From Planctomycetales bacterium (GTDB taxonomy: Bacteria; Planctomycetota; Planctomycetia; Planctomycetales; Planctomycetaceae), in assembly GCA_028285345.1 (NCBI GenBank), contig JANQPT010000059.1, positions 1-64,000 of the forward strand: DNA of 64,000 bases, in the 5' to 3' direction. Positions 19,085 through 29,118 of this stretch are shown here, piece after piece. The position numbers and the translations under genes are program-made. Under the pieces are notes generated by a model. It ran no database searches, was not told the origin of the DNA, and saw only the letters and a program-made list of their open reading frames with translations. Position 1 is the stretch's first letter. Each line of letters begins with the position of its first letter.

Positions 19085-19103
19085 CCCCCGGCAGAGCCGG
19101 GGG
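19085..19103. repeat. Palindromic hairpin between glycosidase and symporter genes
   Basis: CCCCCGGC (19085-19092), loop AGA, GCCGGGGG (19096-19103), flanked by TA and CTA. There is no T-run, so it is more like a REP-type palindromic repeat or mRNA stabiliser than a terminator. Confidence 0.55.
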
Positions 19104-19158
19104 CTAATTGCGTAACACGTCACCATCGGCCGTTTTGTGCCGCAGAGAAAGATAACTG

Positions 19159-21030
19159 ATGCAACTTGAATTGATCGACTGGGCATTCGTCATCGGTTTT
19201 TTCGTCGTCTCGCTGGCAATTGGTGCGATTGTCAGCCGTCAAGCCGGCAAAAGTTCCGCCGATTTCTTCTTGTCCGGCCGAAACATGCCCTGGTGGCTGC
19301 TGGGGTTTTCGATGGTGGCGACGACGTTCGCCGCGGACACGCCGCTATTGGTAACCGACATCGTCCGGGCTGACGGAGTGGCCGGCAACTGGGCTTGGTG
19401 GGCGTTTCTGCTGACGGGGATGTTGACGGTTTTCGTCTACGCGAAGTTGTGGAGACGGTCGGGAGTGACGACAGACCTTGAATTCTACGAATTGCGGTAT
19501 AGCGGCAAGCCAGCGGCCTTCCTGCGCGGTTTTCGTGCGCTCTATTTGGGGGTCTTCTTCAATGTGGTGGTGATGGCGAACGTGACGTTGGCCGCGATCA
19601 AAATCGGCGGCGTGATGCTTGGATACGAATACACGACTACCGTGGGCGTGGTCATTTTGACGTCCGCGGTGGCCGTTTGCTTTAGCGCGATGGGCGGTCT
19701 GCGCAGCGTGTTGCTGACCGATTTCTTGTTGTTTCTAGTGGCGATGGCCGGGTCGATCGGCGCCGCAGTGGTCGCTTTGGATCAGCCAAGCGTGGGGGGC
19801 ATGTCCGAGTTAATCTCGAATGTGAACGTCAAAGACAAATTGGCAATGATTCCCTCCTTGAGCTCTAACACCGAGGAGTCGAAGAATCTGCTGATCACGC
19901 TGTTGGTCATTCCACTGGCTGTCCAGTGGTGGAGCGTGTGGTATCCCGGCGCCGAGCCGGGCGGCGGTGGTTATATCGCACAACGGATGCTCGCCGCTAA
20001 AGACGAAAAGCATGCAACCGGAGCGACGCTCTTCTTCAACGCTGCCCACTACGCACTCCGTCCCTGGCCGTGGATCATCGTTGCGCTGGCGTCGCTGGTG
20101 GTCTTTCCCGACTTGGAAAGCCTGCAAGAGGCATTTCCGAACATCGCTCCGGATCAAGTCAAGAACGATTTGGCGTATCCCGCAATGCTCACGTTTCTGC
20201 CTCACGGCCTGTTGGGATTGGTTGTGGCGTCGCTGGCAGCCGCTTACATGTCGACGATCTCCACACACCTCAACTGGGGGTCTTCGTATGTGGTCAACGA
20301 CTTTTACCAACGCTTTGTCCGGCCGGACGCCGAGCAGAAGCAACTTGTCCGCGTGGGCCGTATTTCAACGGTGGCCATGATGGCGGTTTCCGCTCTGCTG
20401 GCGACGACGGTCTTAGAAAACGCGAAACAGGGATTCGACATTCTGCTGCAAGTCGGTGCAGGAACAGGTTTGTTGTTCATTCTGCGTTGGTTCTGGTGGC
20501 GGATTAACCCGTACAGCGAAATCGCGGCAATGGTGGTGTCGTTTCTGATTGCATTCGTATTTGCCGCCGCATCGTGGCTGGATCTGGGGGCGATCAGCAA
20601 TCTGGCGTCGTGGGAAAAACTCTGTTGGGGCGTGGGAATCACGACAGTCGTGTGGTTCCTCGTGACCTTGATCACCCCACCCGACGATGATGTGACATTG
20701 ATTAGCTTCTATCGCAAGATACGCCCGGGCGGACGTGGTTGGGATCGAGTCATCAATAAAGCGAAAGCAGAAGGTGTTGATCTCACGGACGGCGGCGATG
20801 GGGCGGCAATTGGATTAGGAATTGCCTGTATGATCGCCGGCTGTGCCGCGATCTATTCCACTCTGTTCGCCACGGGTTACTTTCTGTATGGGCAGACCCC
20901 CCTGGCGGTGCTGTTGGCGGTCGTGGCCGTAGCCTCTGCAGGGTACATTGTTGCCAACTGGAAGAAACTCGATGCCGACGCGCCGGCGGTCGAATCTGTT
21001 GGCCCGCCGGCGAATATCGCAGAGGAGTAA
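19159..21030 (+). CDS. Sodium:solute symporter (SSS family)
   Basis: A 623-residue polytopic protein with about 14 hydrophobic segments. Family features include the start (IDWAFVIGFFVVSLAIG), the SADFFLSGRNMPWW segment after helix 1, the FSAMGGLRSVLLTD block, and WWSVWYPGAEPGGGGYIAQRM near the middle, which is common in planctomycete SSS carriers. Members couple uptake of sugars, amino acids or other organic solutes to sodium entry at the inner membrane. The gene directly follows the GH20-like glycosidase on the same strand, so an amino-sugar substrate is a reasonable inference but not shown by sequence. Confidence 0.92.
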   Translation: MQLELIDWAFVIGFFVVSLAIGAIVSRQAGKSSADFFLSGRNMPWWLLGFSMVATTFAADTPLLVTDIVRADGVAGNWAWWAFLLTGMLTVFVYAKLWRRSGVTTDLEFYELRYSGKPAAFLRGFRALYLGVFFNVVVMANVTLAAIKIGGVMLGYEYTTTVGVVILTSAVAVCFSAMGGLRSVLLTDFLLFLVAMAGSIGAAVVALDQPSVGGMSELISNVNVKDKLAMIPSLSSNTEESKNLLITLLVIPLAVQWWSVWYPGAEPGGGGYIAQRMLAAKDEKHATGATLFFNAAHYALRPWPWIIVALASLVVFPDLESLQEAFPNIAPDQVKNDLAYPAMLTFLPHGLLGLVVASLAAAYMSTISTHLNWGSSYVVNDFYQRFVRPDAEQKQLVRVGRISTVAMMAVSALLATTVLENAKQGFDILLQVGAGTGLLFILRWFWWRINPYSEIAAMVVSFLIAFVFAAASWLDLGAISNLASWEKLCWGVGITTVVWFLVTLITPPDDDVTLISFYRKIRPGGRGWDRVINKAKAEGVDLTDGGDGAAIGLGIACMIAGCAAIYSTLFATGYFLYGQTPLAVLLAVVAVASAGYIVANWKKLDADAPAVESVGPPANIAEE

Positions 21031-21052
21031 GGTCGCGGGCGATTGTATCGCG

Positions 21053-22135
21053 TCAATTCGACGGAGCACTCGCTGGTTGCACTTGGACATCCGGAAAGTA
21101 GACGTACGGTGCCGATACGTGTGCCAGTTGCGGGTGTTTGTTGTAGAACTGCCAGAAGTGGTGGTGGCCGATGTAGCAGGTGACGTCGACTTCTCTGACG
21201 CGGCAGCCGAGGTGGCCCAGCTTGCGGCGGTCGCGGCGGGTGAAGCCTTTGCGGCCCAAGCTGGCGGGGGAGAAGGGATGTCGCAAGGGGTAAAACGCCA
21301 GCGCCCGATCTTTGCGGGTTCGCATGCTCATTACGCACTCGGTGATCGGCAATGCGCAGCCGTAGCGCTCGCCGGGATTGAGCCAATCATGATCGATCGC
21401 CGCAGCCGCGAGCACGGCGCGAAACCGATGTGACGCGCCGGTCGGATAGGTTAGCGAGCAGCCTTGAACGCGGCCGCCGGCGAGCAGGTGCAGCGTGGAG
21501 AGCGTCAGCCGGGCGCCATGGCTGTGGCCGATGAAGCCGATCGGGTGATCACAGGGGATGGTCTGGATGATCTGCGCGAGGTAAAACCCGTTCCGCGCAC
21601 TGGCCCGCCCTAAGGCTTGGATGTCGAAGGGCGGCAAGTGCGGATCGCTGGGCCAGGTGACGTAGACATAGTTCAGCGGCAAGTGCGGGGCGGCGCCGCG
21701 AATCCAACAGAATGTCTTTTGGGCATCGGGATGGACGTCCTGCCAGCGGACGTAGCTGCCGTGAATCATCAGGCAGATGGGAACCTGCGGCGTCAATGAG
21801 GCGAGAAACTCAGCATGGCATGCCGGGCGCAGGCAGCCGTCCGGTGTTCGGTGGTAGAAGCGGCTGCAACAGCCTGCGCTGTCACTGTGACGCTTCTGCG
21901 GACAGCAACGCAAGCTGACGATCCAGTAGCATTCCGGCGGGCAGCAGGCGGGCTGACAAGCGACGGGACCCGAATGGGTTTGGTGGGACGTTTGTCTGAG
22001 CGGGACGACCCGCTGCAGTGTCGGACCCGGGTGAGGAGTGGCGACCGTTTGGGCGACCGAGTCTGCCGGCAGCGCGCAGAGCAAACAGGTGATCAGAACA
22101 CCTCGGACCGCGCTGTAGGGCGAGAGTAACGGCAT
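21053..22135 (-). CDS. Secreted alpha/beta-hydrolase-like protein
   Basis: A 360-residue protein beginning MPLLSPYSAVRGVLITCLLCALPADSVAQ cut here into a signal peptide of ~26 residues. A cysteine-rich stretch (CQPACCPPECYW, then CCPQKR and CCSRF) follows. The middle has an alpha/beta-hydrolase nucleophile elbow GHSHGA preceded by a hydrophobic strand (PIGFIGH), and an early oxyanion-region candidate VPICLMIHGSYV. A histidine near the C-terminus (YIGHHHFWQFY) may complete a Ser-His-Asp triad. Esterase, lipase or peptidase activity is possible. The start at 22135 is preferred because it begins the signal peptide; the frame continues upstream without one. Confidence 0.65.
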   Translation of the reverse strand: MPLLSPYSAVRGVLITCLLCALPADSVAQTVATPHPGPTLQRVVPLRQTSHQTHSGPVACQPACCPPECYWIVSLRCCPQKRHSDSAGCCSRFYHRTPDGCLRPACHAEFLASLTPQVPICLMIHGSYVRWQDVHPDAQKTFCWIRGAAPHLPLNYVYVTWPSDPHLPPFDIQALGRASARNGFYLAQIIQTIPCDHPIGFIGHSHGARLTLSTLHLLAGGRVQGCSLTYPTGASHRFRAVLAAAAIDHDWLNPGERYGCALPITECVMSMRTRKDRALAFYPLRHPFSPASLGRKGFTRRDRRKLGHLGCRVREVDVTCYIGHHHFWQFYNKHPQLAHVSAPYVYFPDVQVQPASAPSN

Positions 22136-22304
22136 GTCTGGTTTTTCGGGGTCCGTCGAGGTTGCAGAATCCGTGGTCCGGGCAGCGCGATCAGGCGCCG
22201 GTGTCAGCGCGCAGAGCGATCCAATATCTCTCATCGCTCGAACGGGAGGCGGACTTGAGCCGCAGCGCGGTGCGGCCCTGGGGAGATTGGCCGCTACGGT
22301 CGGA

Positions 22305-23648
22305 TTATTCGTGTCGCAAGGCCTCGATGGGGTCTAGCCGCGCGGCTGAGCGAGCCGGATAGATTCCGAAGACTATTCCGATGGCAACGGAAATCCCGAA
22401 CGCTAACGCCAAGCTCCACACCGAGACGACCGGCTCTAGGCCCGAGAACATCTCGAACATCCGCGAACCGGATTTCGACGACTGGTTCAAGAATGCGCGT
22501 TCGGCGATCCAGCGAATCATTGCAAAGGCGTAGGGCGTCGACAGCCCCAATCCCACTCCCAGCAGCCCTCCGATGCCGGCGAGCACGCTGGTCTCCGTCA
22601 AGAACTGTTGGGTGATGTCGGTTTGCTTGGCCCCCAGTGCGCGGCGGATGCCGATTTCACGCGTACGCTCCGTCACGGTGGCCAGCATGATGTTCATAAT
22701 TCCGATGCCGCCCACAATCAGGCTGATTAAGGCGATCGACCCGAGCACGAGATTGAAGATTCGCTTCAACATCTCCGCCTGCTCAAGCAGTTCCAGGGGG
22801 ACGATCAAATCGACGTCCTGTTTGTCAGCGTGATACTTCGCGAGCGTTTCTCGGATCACATTGGCGGTGGCGACCACGTCCTCCGCCTTGCCGACGCGGA
22901 AGGTGATTTGGCTCAATTCGACTTTTTCGCTGCTGCGGCTGCCGGCTTGGACGATCATCACCTCGTCGCCGATGCGGGCGCGGAGCGTTTCCAGCGGGAT
23001 GTAAATGTCCTTGTCGTAATCCTGTCCGGAGAGGCTGCCTCCGATCGCCGCCGATGCGGTGCGGTGATCGGTCACACCCACAATGGAATAGAAAACCTGT
23101 CCGATGCGGACCGCTTTGCCGCGCGGTTCCTCTCCTGGGAAGAGGGTCTTGGCAACTTCGTGCCCGATGACGCAGACGTTGGCGGTATCCTCCTGGTCGC
23201 GGTCGGAGATAAAGCGACCGGATTGCATCTTGAGATGGTTGACGCTGTAGTAGTTCGCCGTACAGCCGACCAGTCGGATATCCATGTTACGGTGCAGGTA
23301 GCGGGCGGGCTGGGAGAACTCCCTGATCGGCGTCGCGTCGACGATTGTATTGACGGTTTCGCGGATGCGGCGATAGTCGTCCCGCAGCAGCCCGTAGGTC
23401 AGTACGGAGGTGTTGGCGTTGTTGTTCTTGGATCCTTCGGCCGGTTTTTGGCTGATGACGATGATGTTGGTGGCACCCAACTCCAAGACTTGCTTTTGTG
23501 CCTGTTGGCTGGCTCCCTCGCCGATGGCCAACATGGCGATCACCGAGAACACGCCGAACACGATTCCCAGCATTGTCAGCGCGGACCGCAGCTTGTGCAG
23601 CAGCAAATTCTTGAGGCCGAGCTGAATGGTGCGAAACAGGCGGGACAT
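22305..23648 (-). CDS. MacB-like ABC transporter permease
   Basis: A 447-residue membrane protein of the FtsX/MacB permease type. It has one N-terminal helix ([22 protein letters not shown]), a large extracytoplasmic domain (residues ~45-290) and three C-terminal helices. The conserved [16 protein letters not shown] block lies just before helix 3. The [20 protein letters not shown] ending is the family hallmark. It works with the ATPase encoded 34 bases upstream and the adaptor before that as a tripartite, mechanotransmitting exporter of lipids, peptides or small toxic compounds. It is the last gene of the three-gene operon. Confidence 0.93.
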   Translation of the reverse strand: MSRLFRTIQLGLKNLLLHKLRSALTMLGIVFGVFSVIAMLAIGEGASQQAQKQVLELGATNIIVISQKPAEGSKNNNANTSVLTYGLLRDDYRRIRETVNTIVDATPIREFSQPARYLHRNMDIRLVGCTANYYSVNHLKMQSGRFISDRDQEDTANVCVIGHEVAKTLFPGEEPRGKAVRIGQVFYSIVGVTDHRTASAAIGGSLSGQDYDKDIYIPLETLRARIGDEVMIVQAGSRSSEKVELSQITFRVGKAEDVVATANVIRETLAKYHADKQDVDLIVPLELLEQAEMLKRIFNLVLGSIALISLIVGGIGIMNIMLATVTERTREIGIRRALGAKQTDITQQFLTETSVLAGIGGLLGVGLGLSTPYAFAMIRWIAERAFLNQSSKSGSRMFEMFSGLEPVVSVWSLALAFGISVAIGIVFGIYPARSAARLDPIEALRHE

Positions 23649-23682
23649 CGCAGGCGGGAATACTCCAAAACGGTGGCGCGGT

Positions 23683-24414
23683 TTATGCGGGGAGCTGTAC
23701 GGCGATTTCTTCCGGGAGATGTTGTCCGAAGTCTTCCTTGTGGATCACGCCGTCCTTCATGATGATCCGCCGCCGTGCTTGCAGGGCGACCGGTTCTTCG
23801 TGCGTGACCATGATGATCGTGCGGCCTTCCCGGTTGAGCTGGTGCAGGAGCAGCATGATCTCTTCTTCGGTCGCGGTATCGAGGTTTCCGGTCGGCTCGT
23901 CGGCGAGGATGATGTCGGGGTCGTTGACCATTGAGCGGGCGATCGCCACCCGCTGCTGCTGTCCGCCGGAGAGTTGCGTGGGTCGGTGGTCAAGCCGGTC
24001 TTCCAAGCCGACGCGGCTGGCCAATTCTGCGCACCAGCGGCGATCGGCGGCGGAAATCGCCGGATACCCAGGACGGTAGTGCAGGGGAACCTCGATGTTC
24101 TCCAGCACCGTATATTGTGGAATGAGGTTGTAGGACTGAAAGATAAACCCGATCCGCTTGTTGCGAATCTGCGACAGCTCGTTGTCGTCGAGTTGCGAGA
24201 CGTCTTCACCGCCCAGGAGGTATCGCCCATGTGTGGGCCGATCGAGGCCGCCCAGCAAGTTGAGCATGGTGCTCTTGCCGCTTCCAGAGGCGCCCATGAT
24301 GGCAATGAAGTCACCCTCGGCAAATTGAGTTGTGACTCCTCGGAGCGCTTTGACGACGACAGGTCCTAGGTCGTAGTGTTTTTCGAGTCCAATCAGTTCG
24401 GCCGCGAGGTTCAT
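23683..24414 (-). CDS. MacB/LolD-type ABC transporter ATP-binding protein
   Basis: A 243-residue ATPase. Walker [10 protein letters not shown] is at 41-49, the signature LSGGQ at 148-152, and Walker B with the catalytic glutamate ([11 protein letters not shown], Asp172-Glu173). These fit the LolD/MacB/FtsE subgroup. Its ATG overlaps the stop codon of the adaptor gene (ATGA at 24411-24414), which implies translational coupling. It drives the FtsX-type permease encoded next in the operon. Confidence 0.95.
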   Translation of the reverse strand: MNLAAELIGLEKHYDLGPVVVKALRGVTTQFAEGDFIAIMGASGSGKSTMLNLLGGLDRPTHGRYLLGGEDVSQLDDNELSQIRNKRIGFIFQSYNLIPQYTVLENIEVPLHYRPGYPAISAADRRWCAELASRVGLEDRLDHRPTQLSGGQQQRVAIARSMVNDPDIILADEPTGNLDTATEEEIMLLLHQLNREGRTIIMVTHEEPVALQARRRIIMKDGVIHKEDFGQHLPEEIAVQLPA

Positions 24415-26402
24415 TGACTGCCACCACCACCGCCGCGCTGCTTAGCGAATTGTGCAATCGCAACTTCAAATTCGGCTTTGTCGACATTGCCGTCGCTGTT
24501 GGCATCGATCCGGTCGAAGCTGGAAGCTAACCGGCCGCCGGCGACCTCATCTTTAGTCAGTTGGCCATCGTTGTTCTTGTCCATTTTGTCGAAGAATGCG
24601 GACATCTGCGCACTGCCGGGAGCGCCACCTTTCTGTCCCGCAGACTTGCCGTTTTGCGGTCCGCGTTTACCGCGTCCCGCTTCGCGACGGGGACCGTCGC
24701 CAGACGACTGCCGCTGGCCGGGGGAGCGCTCGCCGGTCGACTGGCGGCCTTTTCCACCACGTCGCCGTCCGGCAGCAGCCTTCTGTTCGCGCTCGGCCAC
24801 AGGTTTTTCCGGCACGGCGTCTTCCAGAACTGTGAACAGATCGGGCAGCGACGTCCGCGGCGCTAAGACCACTTCCTCATCTTCAGCCACGCCGACGGGA
24901 AATTTGGCGTCGGCTTCGGCGGTTTCGATCTCGCGGACTTCCGTCTCCACGTCGTTCGTGGCGCCGATGTAGATCTGCCGGATTTCAGGTCCCTGCGGCG
25001 TGAGTGCAAATACAAAGTACTGGTCGTTGCGGGCGATGACCGCCTGAACGGGGACTTTGAGGACGTCATCCAGGATGTCGGAGATGATCTCCACTTCGGC
25101 GGTGAGTCCCGGTTTGAGGGTACCAATGCTCTCCGAGTCATTGATGACGCGAATCACCGCGGTGTATTCCCGCAGATCCGGTTGCCGCCAGCTCGGCGAA
25201 TTGGGGACCGAAGCCACCGTATCAACTTCGCCTTGGTAGAAGCGGTCCGATTTGCGGCTGACCTTGATGATTGCCGGCATGCCTTCTTGGACGCGGCCGA
25301 TTTTCGATTCGTGGATGCGCGTGTCAACTTGCATTTGCGACATGTCGGGCAGTTTGATGATCGCCTGCCGGTTGTCGACGGAAGCGCCTTCTTCAATCAC
25401 GCGCTCTTGGTTGCTGCGGCGACTGCTCTCGGTGGCATAGATCACCTGGCCTGCCTGCGGCGCGACGATCGTACATTGCGCGATCTGTTCTTCGAGCTTT
25501 TCGAGTTTGGTTCTTTCGACGGTTGCGGTCATTTCCCGCGCCGCGAGATCAGCCTTGGCCTGGGAGAGCGCGGCTTCCGCCTTTTGGATCGTGCGTTGTA
25601 GCTCGCGCTTGAACTCTTCTGCATTGGCTTCTTTCTCGGCCAATTCACGCTGTTTTTGGTATTTATGGAGGACCTGCAGTTCAAGTTCCGCTTCTTTGAG
25701 CTTCAGCTCAGCGGTCTTAACGGCGATCCGTTTCTGCTCCAACTCGTTTTGGTTGACGTAGCCTTTTTTGCTCTGCTTTTTTGCAAAGGCGTACGCGTCG
25801 CGACTGGATGACAATGTCTCTTTGGCGAGTGTAATCTTCGATTCCGCCGCGGTTTCGAGCACCTCGAAATCGCCTTTCAAGTATTTCTCCAAATCGAGAT
25901 CCGCCAATTTCACTTGCAGCTTTGCGGCCGCGACGTCGCTTTCATTGACGGTTTCCTGGATCTCCAAGGCATCCTTGGCTTGGTCGCGCATTGCTTCGGC
26001 TTGCGTCAACTTGATCTTCTGCTCGTCAAGGTTGTCCTGATAGACCGAAGCATCAAGCTTGACCAGGGTCATCCCTTCATAAGCCAGTGTGCCTTCCGGG
26101 ACGATGGAGATGATCTTCGTGCTGCCTTTGACGTTGCTGCTCAACGTCACGTTACTGGCACTATCGAGATTGCCGGTCGCAACGACCGTCAGCCGCAACT
26201 CGCCCCGCTTGACGGGCGCGGTGATCAAGTCATAGTCGGTGTTTTCCTGGTAAAACCACTGGGGGAGTTTGCCTTCGACGGCGGCGTAGGCGACGGCGCC
26301 ACCAACGAGAAGGATGGTGGCAATTCCAAGTAGCGCGCGTTTGCCGATTCGTCCGTGCCGAGAAGCACTTGGTCCATGCTGGTGGCGAATGTTAGGTGCC
26401 AT
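24411..26402 (-). CDS. HlyD/MacA-type efflux adaptor with C-terminal EF-hand pair
   Basis: A 663-residue membrane-fusion protein. One N-terminal helix (ALLGIATILLVGGAVAYAA) anchors it. A long alpha-helical hairpin (about residues 110-300, rich in Lys, Glu, Ala, Leu) is framed by the split lipoyl/beta-barrel domains (RGELRLTVVATGNL, then IVAPQAGQVIY). After the normal adaptor end, a Gly/Arg/Gln-rich linker of ~60 residues leads to two EF-hand calcium loops: DKNNDGQLTKDE and DANSDGNVDKAE, both with the canonical 1-3-5-12 ligands. Such a fusion is unusual for MacA homologues and suggests calcium binding in the periplasm. It is the first gene of the adaptor-ATPase-permease operon. Confidence 0.88.
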   Translation of the reverse strand: MAPNIRHQHGPSASRHGRIGKRALLGIATILLVGGAVAYAAVEGKLPQWFYQENTDYDLITAPVKRGELRLTVVATGNLDSASNVTLSSNVKGSTKIISIVPEGTLAYEGMTLVKLDASVYQDNLDEQKIKLTQAEAMRDQAKDALEIQETVNESDVAAAKLQVKLADLDLEKYLKGDFEVLETAAESKITLAKETLSSSRDAYAFAKKQSKKGYVNQNELEQKRIAVKTAELKLKEAELELQVLHKYQKQRELAEKEANAEEFKRELQRTIQKAEAALSQAKADLAAREMTATVERTKLEKLEEQIAQCTIVAPQAGQVIYATESSRRSNQERVIEEGASVDNRQAIIKLPDMSQMQVDTRIHESKIGRVQEGMPAIIKVSRKSDRFYQGEVDTVASVPNSPSWRQPDLREYTAVIRVINDSESIGTLKPGLTAEVEIISDILDDVLKVPVQAVIARNDQYFVFALTPQGPEIRQIYIGATNDVETEVREIETAEADAKFPVGVAEDEEVVLAPRTSLPDLFTVLEDAVPEKPVAEREQKAAAGRRRGGKGRQSTGERSPGQRQSSGDGPRREAGRGKRGPQNGKSAGQKGGAPGSAQMSAFFDKMDKNNDGQLTKDEVAGGRLASSFDRIDANSDGNVDKAEFEVAIAQFAKQRGGGGGSQ

Positions 26403-26946
26403 CAGTGTTCTTTCCGCAGGTCGGATTGTATGTCGGAGGGAATTCCAGGGTTTACTAGATAAAACCCCGGCGGGTGTGGAGGGTTTCGGTCAGTCTTGAG
26501 TTCCCAGGAGCAAACTCGCATCGAAACATGCTCCCCTGCCGTAACCGCTATCTCTTATCATATCCAAAATTAAGCAAATGTTAAGCCGTTTTGTCTCAAA
26601 ATTCCGTTTTCGCCTGCCAGGAACGCATTGTGGTCGGTCTCCGACTTCCTGCGCAGTCGTCACGGTCGCCCGGTCGTCTCGCTCTTGAGAATCAACGGCA
26701 TCTCAAATACGATGATCCTAATGGGCGGTGGTTGTTCCTGCGGAAGGTCCGCTTTAAGATTGGAGAGGCTGTTCCGGATCCAGTTTGTCGGCCGTCCGTA
26801 CTCACCCTCATCGGCGCGCGGCGTGGAAATGGTTCGTCGAAAGCTCATCAAATGCTCTTTCCCAGCGGCCGTTTCAAAGTTTCCTAACCGGAATTGCCGA
26901 AATGATCGACTGACGTTTTTGCTGATTGGCTCGAAGGAATTTACTC
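26403..26946. other. Intergenic region upstream of the efflux operon and response regulator
   Basis: About 540 bases between divergent genes. I see no gene I can defend; a 63-codon minus-strand frame at 26660-26851 has no ribosome binding site. Promoters for both sides should be here. Confidence 0.4.
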
Positions 26947-27327
26947 ATGGCTGACGCCGCTAAGATTGTGCTGATTGAGGATGACCGCGAGATCCGCTCG
27001 ACGATCTCCAGCGTTCTTTCCGCAGCCGGCTACGATGTGTCGGCAGCACACAATGGTGTAGAAGGCCAGAAACTGATCAGTTCCAGCCGGCCGGATTTGA
27101 TCATTACCGACATGATGATGCCGCAGTTGGGCGGCTTTCCGGTATTGGAGTTTCTGAAGTCGATGGACGATCCGCCGCCGGTGATCATGATTACCGCCAA
27201 CGAGGGTGGCCGTCATAAGGCCTACGCCGAAATGTTGGGCGTCTCGGACTATCTGCGCAAGCCGTTTGCGATGGACGTGATGTTGGAAGCCGTCGAGAAA
27301 GCACTGGGACAAAACGCGGAATCGTGA
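26947..27327 (+). CDS. Single-domain response regulator (CheY-like receiver)
   Basis: A 126-residue receiver domain with no output domain. All switch residues are present: acidic pair E11-D12-D13, phosphoacceptor Asp55 (LIITDMMMP), Thr83 (MITAN) and Lys105 in YLRKPF. The ATG at 26947 has GAAGGAA upstream; a longer reading from 26926 adds seven unlikely residues. With no histidine kinase nearby it is an orphan regulator that probably passes phosphate to, or acts by contact with, a partner protein. Confidence 0.9.
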   Translation: MADAAKIVLIEDDREIRSTISSVLSAAGYDVSAAHNGVEGQKLISSSRPDLIITDMMMPQLGGFPVLEFLKSMDDPPPVIMITANEGGRHKAYAEMLGVSDYLRKPFAMDVMLEAVEKALGQNAES

Positions 27328-27582
27328 TCGGTTTTCCAGTGAGGAGGTGACCTGTCGCACGCGTCGCTGCCGATTGGTTTTCTCAAGTGTCCAGTGCGAA
27401 GCGGTGGGCGTTGCCAGCGATAGAGCGCGGTCGCGTGGTGTTTCCCGCTTCTTGCTTCCATCGCGCCGGCGATCATTAAATCGTCGAAATCCATGGAGAC
27501 GAACGGCTCTTGCGTCGATGTTTTAGCCTGGATACACTCAAGAATGTTGATGTTTTGATGCGGATCACGTTCTCGAATCAGC

Positions 27583-29046
27583 ATGCCTGCAATGTCTTCT
27601 CAATCTTCCCAACACAACCACGAGCATGCGTTTACGGCGATGAATGCCGAAGCGGCTGACGGGCTGACGTTGCTGAGCCGGCGGAACATGCTTAAGGCGG
27701 GCTTGGCGGGCATGGCGGGTTTGTCGTTGCCTCAATTGCTCCGCACGCGCGATGTGGCTGCGGCGTCGGGCCGAGCGATGTCGGGCGGAAAGAGTGTCAT
27801 CTTGCTCTGGATGACGGGCGGGCCGAGCCACATCGACACTTGGGATCCCAAACCGGATCGTCCCTTTAATAACCGCGGCCCTTTTTCACCGATTGCGACG
27901 GCGCTTCCCGGCGTGCAGATCTGTGAGCATCTTCCCAAACAGGCGTCGATGCTGGATCGATTTACAGTGATTCGCTCAGTCGATGCGCGCAAGAGCAGCC
28001 ACGAGCCGAACCGCGTATTTCAAACCGGCAATCGCAAGGCGGCGCCGCGGACGAATCCCAAGGGCGACAAGTACCCTGCCATTGCCTCGGTGGTCTCGAA
28101 GTTCCATGGCGCGAATCAGCCCGGCATGCCGCCGTACGTGGCGTTTATGCGTTCGAAATCTCACATTGGATTTGCGGGCTATTTGGGCAAGGAATACGAC
28201 CCGTTCATCGGCAATCAGGCGGCCAAGCTGCCGATCTATTCGCTGGTTGGGAAAAATACCGGCAAAACCAGTGGAGCGGATTTGTTTCGATTGCCGCGCG
28301 GCATCAGCCACGACCGAATCGGAAATCGTCGTTCGCTGATGCAGGACTTCGACCGGTTGCGGAGCGATTTGGATCAGTCCGGCTCGATGGATGCCGTGGA
28401 CAAGTACAACCAGCAGGCGGTCGATATCGTGGTTGGACGCCGGGCGCAGCAGGCGTTTGATTTGTCGCGGGAACCGGCGGCGATGCGCGAGCGGTATGGA
28501 ACGCACCTATGGTGCCAGCAAGCACTGCTGGCGCGGCGACTGGTCGAAGCGGGTGTGAGTTTCGTGACGCTTGATCTGAGTTATCACACCGCGTCGGGAA
28601 CGTGGGACAACCACGGCATTCCCGGCGGCGTCTACGGTGGAATTTCCAAGGGGCTGCAGCCGTTATTGCCGCTGTTCGACCACTTGTTGACCACTTTGGT
28701 GGGCGATTTGGAAGAGCGCGGACTGTTGGACGATGTACTGGTTATCGCGATGGGTGAGTTCGGCCGCACGCCGAACATGGGTACACAAGGGAGCGTGGAC
28801 GGCCGCAATCATTGGCCGGTGGTGATGTCGATGTCTCTGGCCGGTGGCGGGTTGCGGCACGGGCAGGTGATCGGCGCTACCGAGCAAGACGGCGGCCAGA
28901 TCAAAGCCCGCCCGGTTACGCCTGGAGATTTGGCGGCAACGATCTATAAACATATGGACGTGCCGCTGGACGCGACGTATCTCGATCCCCGCGGCCGTCC
29001 GATTTATATCGTCGAGGACGGCGAACCGATCGAAGAACTATTCTGA
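27583..29046 (+). CDS. DUF1501 domain-containing secreted protein
   Basis: A 487-residue protein of the DUF1501 family, distantly related to the alkaline phosphatase/sulfatase superfamily. A twin-arginine leader is visible at residues ~33-50 (LSRRNMLKAGLAGMAGLSL), so it is exported folded. Family motifs follow: WMTGGPSHIDTWDPKP, a GEFGRTPNMG block, DGRNHWP, and ARPVTPGDLAATIYKH near the end. DUF1501 genes are a hallmark of planctomycetes and are usually paired with DUF1553/1549 cytochrome-like genes; no such partner is adjacent here. Function unknown; hydrolase-like fold likely. Confidence 0.93.
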   Translation: MPAMSSQSSQHNHEHAFTAMNAEAADGLTLLSRRNMLKAGLAGMAGLSLPQLLRTRDVAAASGRAMSGGKSVILLWMTGGPSHIDTWDPKPDRPFNNRGPFSPIATALPGVQICEHLPKQASMLDRFTVIRSVDARKSSHEPNRVFQTGNRKAAPRTNPKGDKYPAIASVVSKFHGANQPGMPPYVAFMRSKSHIGFAGYLGKEYDPFIGNQAAKLPIYSLVGKNTGKTSGADLFRLPRGISHDRIGNRRSLMQDFDRLRSDLDQSGSMDAVDKYNQQAVDIVVGRRAQQAFDLSREPAAMRERYGTHLWCQQALLARRLVEAGVSFVTLDLSYHTASGTWDNHGIPGGVYGGISKGLQPLLPLFDHLLTTLVGDLEERGLLDDVLVIAMGEFGRTPNMGTQGSVDGRNHWPVVMSMSLAGGGLRHGQVIGATEQDGGQIKARPVTPGDLAATIYKHMDVPLDATYLDPRGRPIYIVEDGEPIEELF

Positions 29047-29118
29047 TCCGCGCGCGGCGCCGTGCCGGACCAGGTTAGCGTCCAATTATTGAACGCCGTT
29101 GCGGGCAATCGGACGATC

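Noticed and set aside
22830-23762. 310-codon plus-strand frame
   Set aside because: Antisense to the MacB-like permease; composition is that of a shadow frame and the other strand has clear family motifs.
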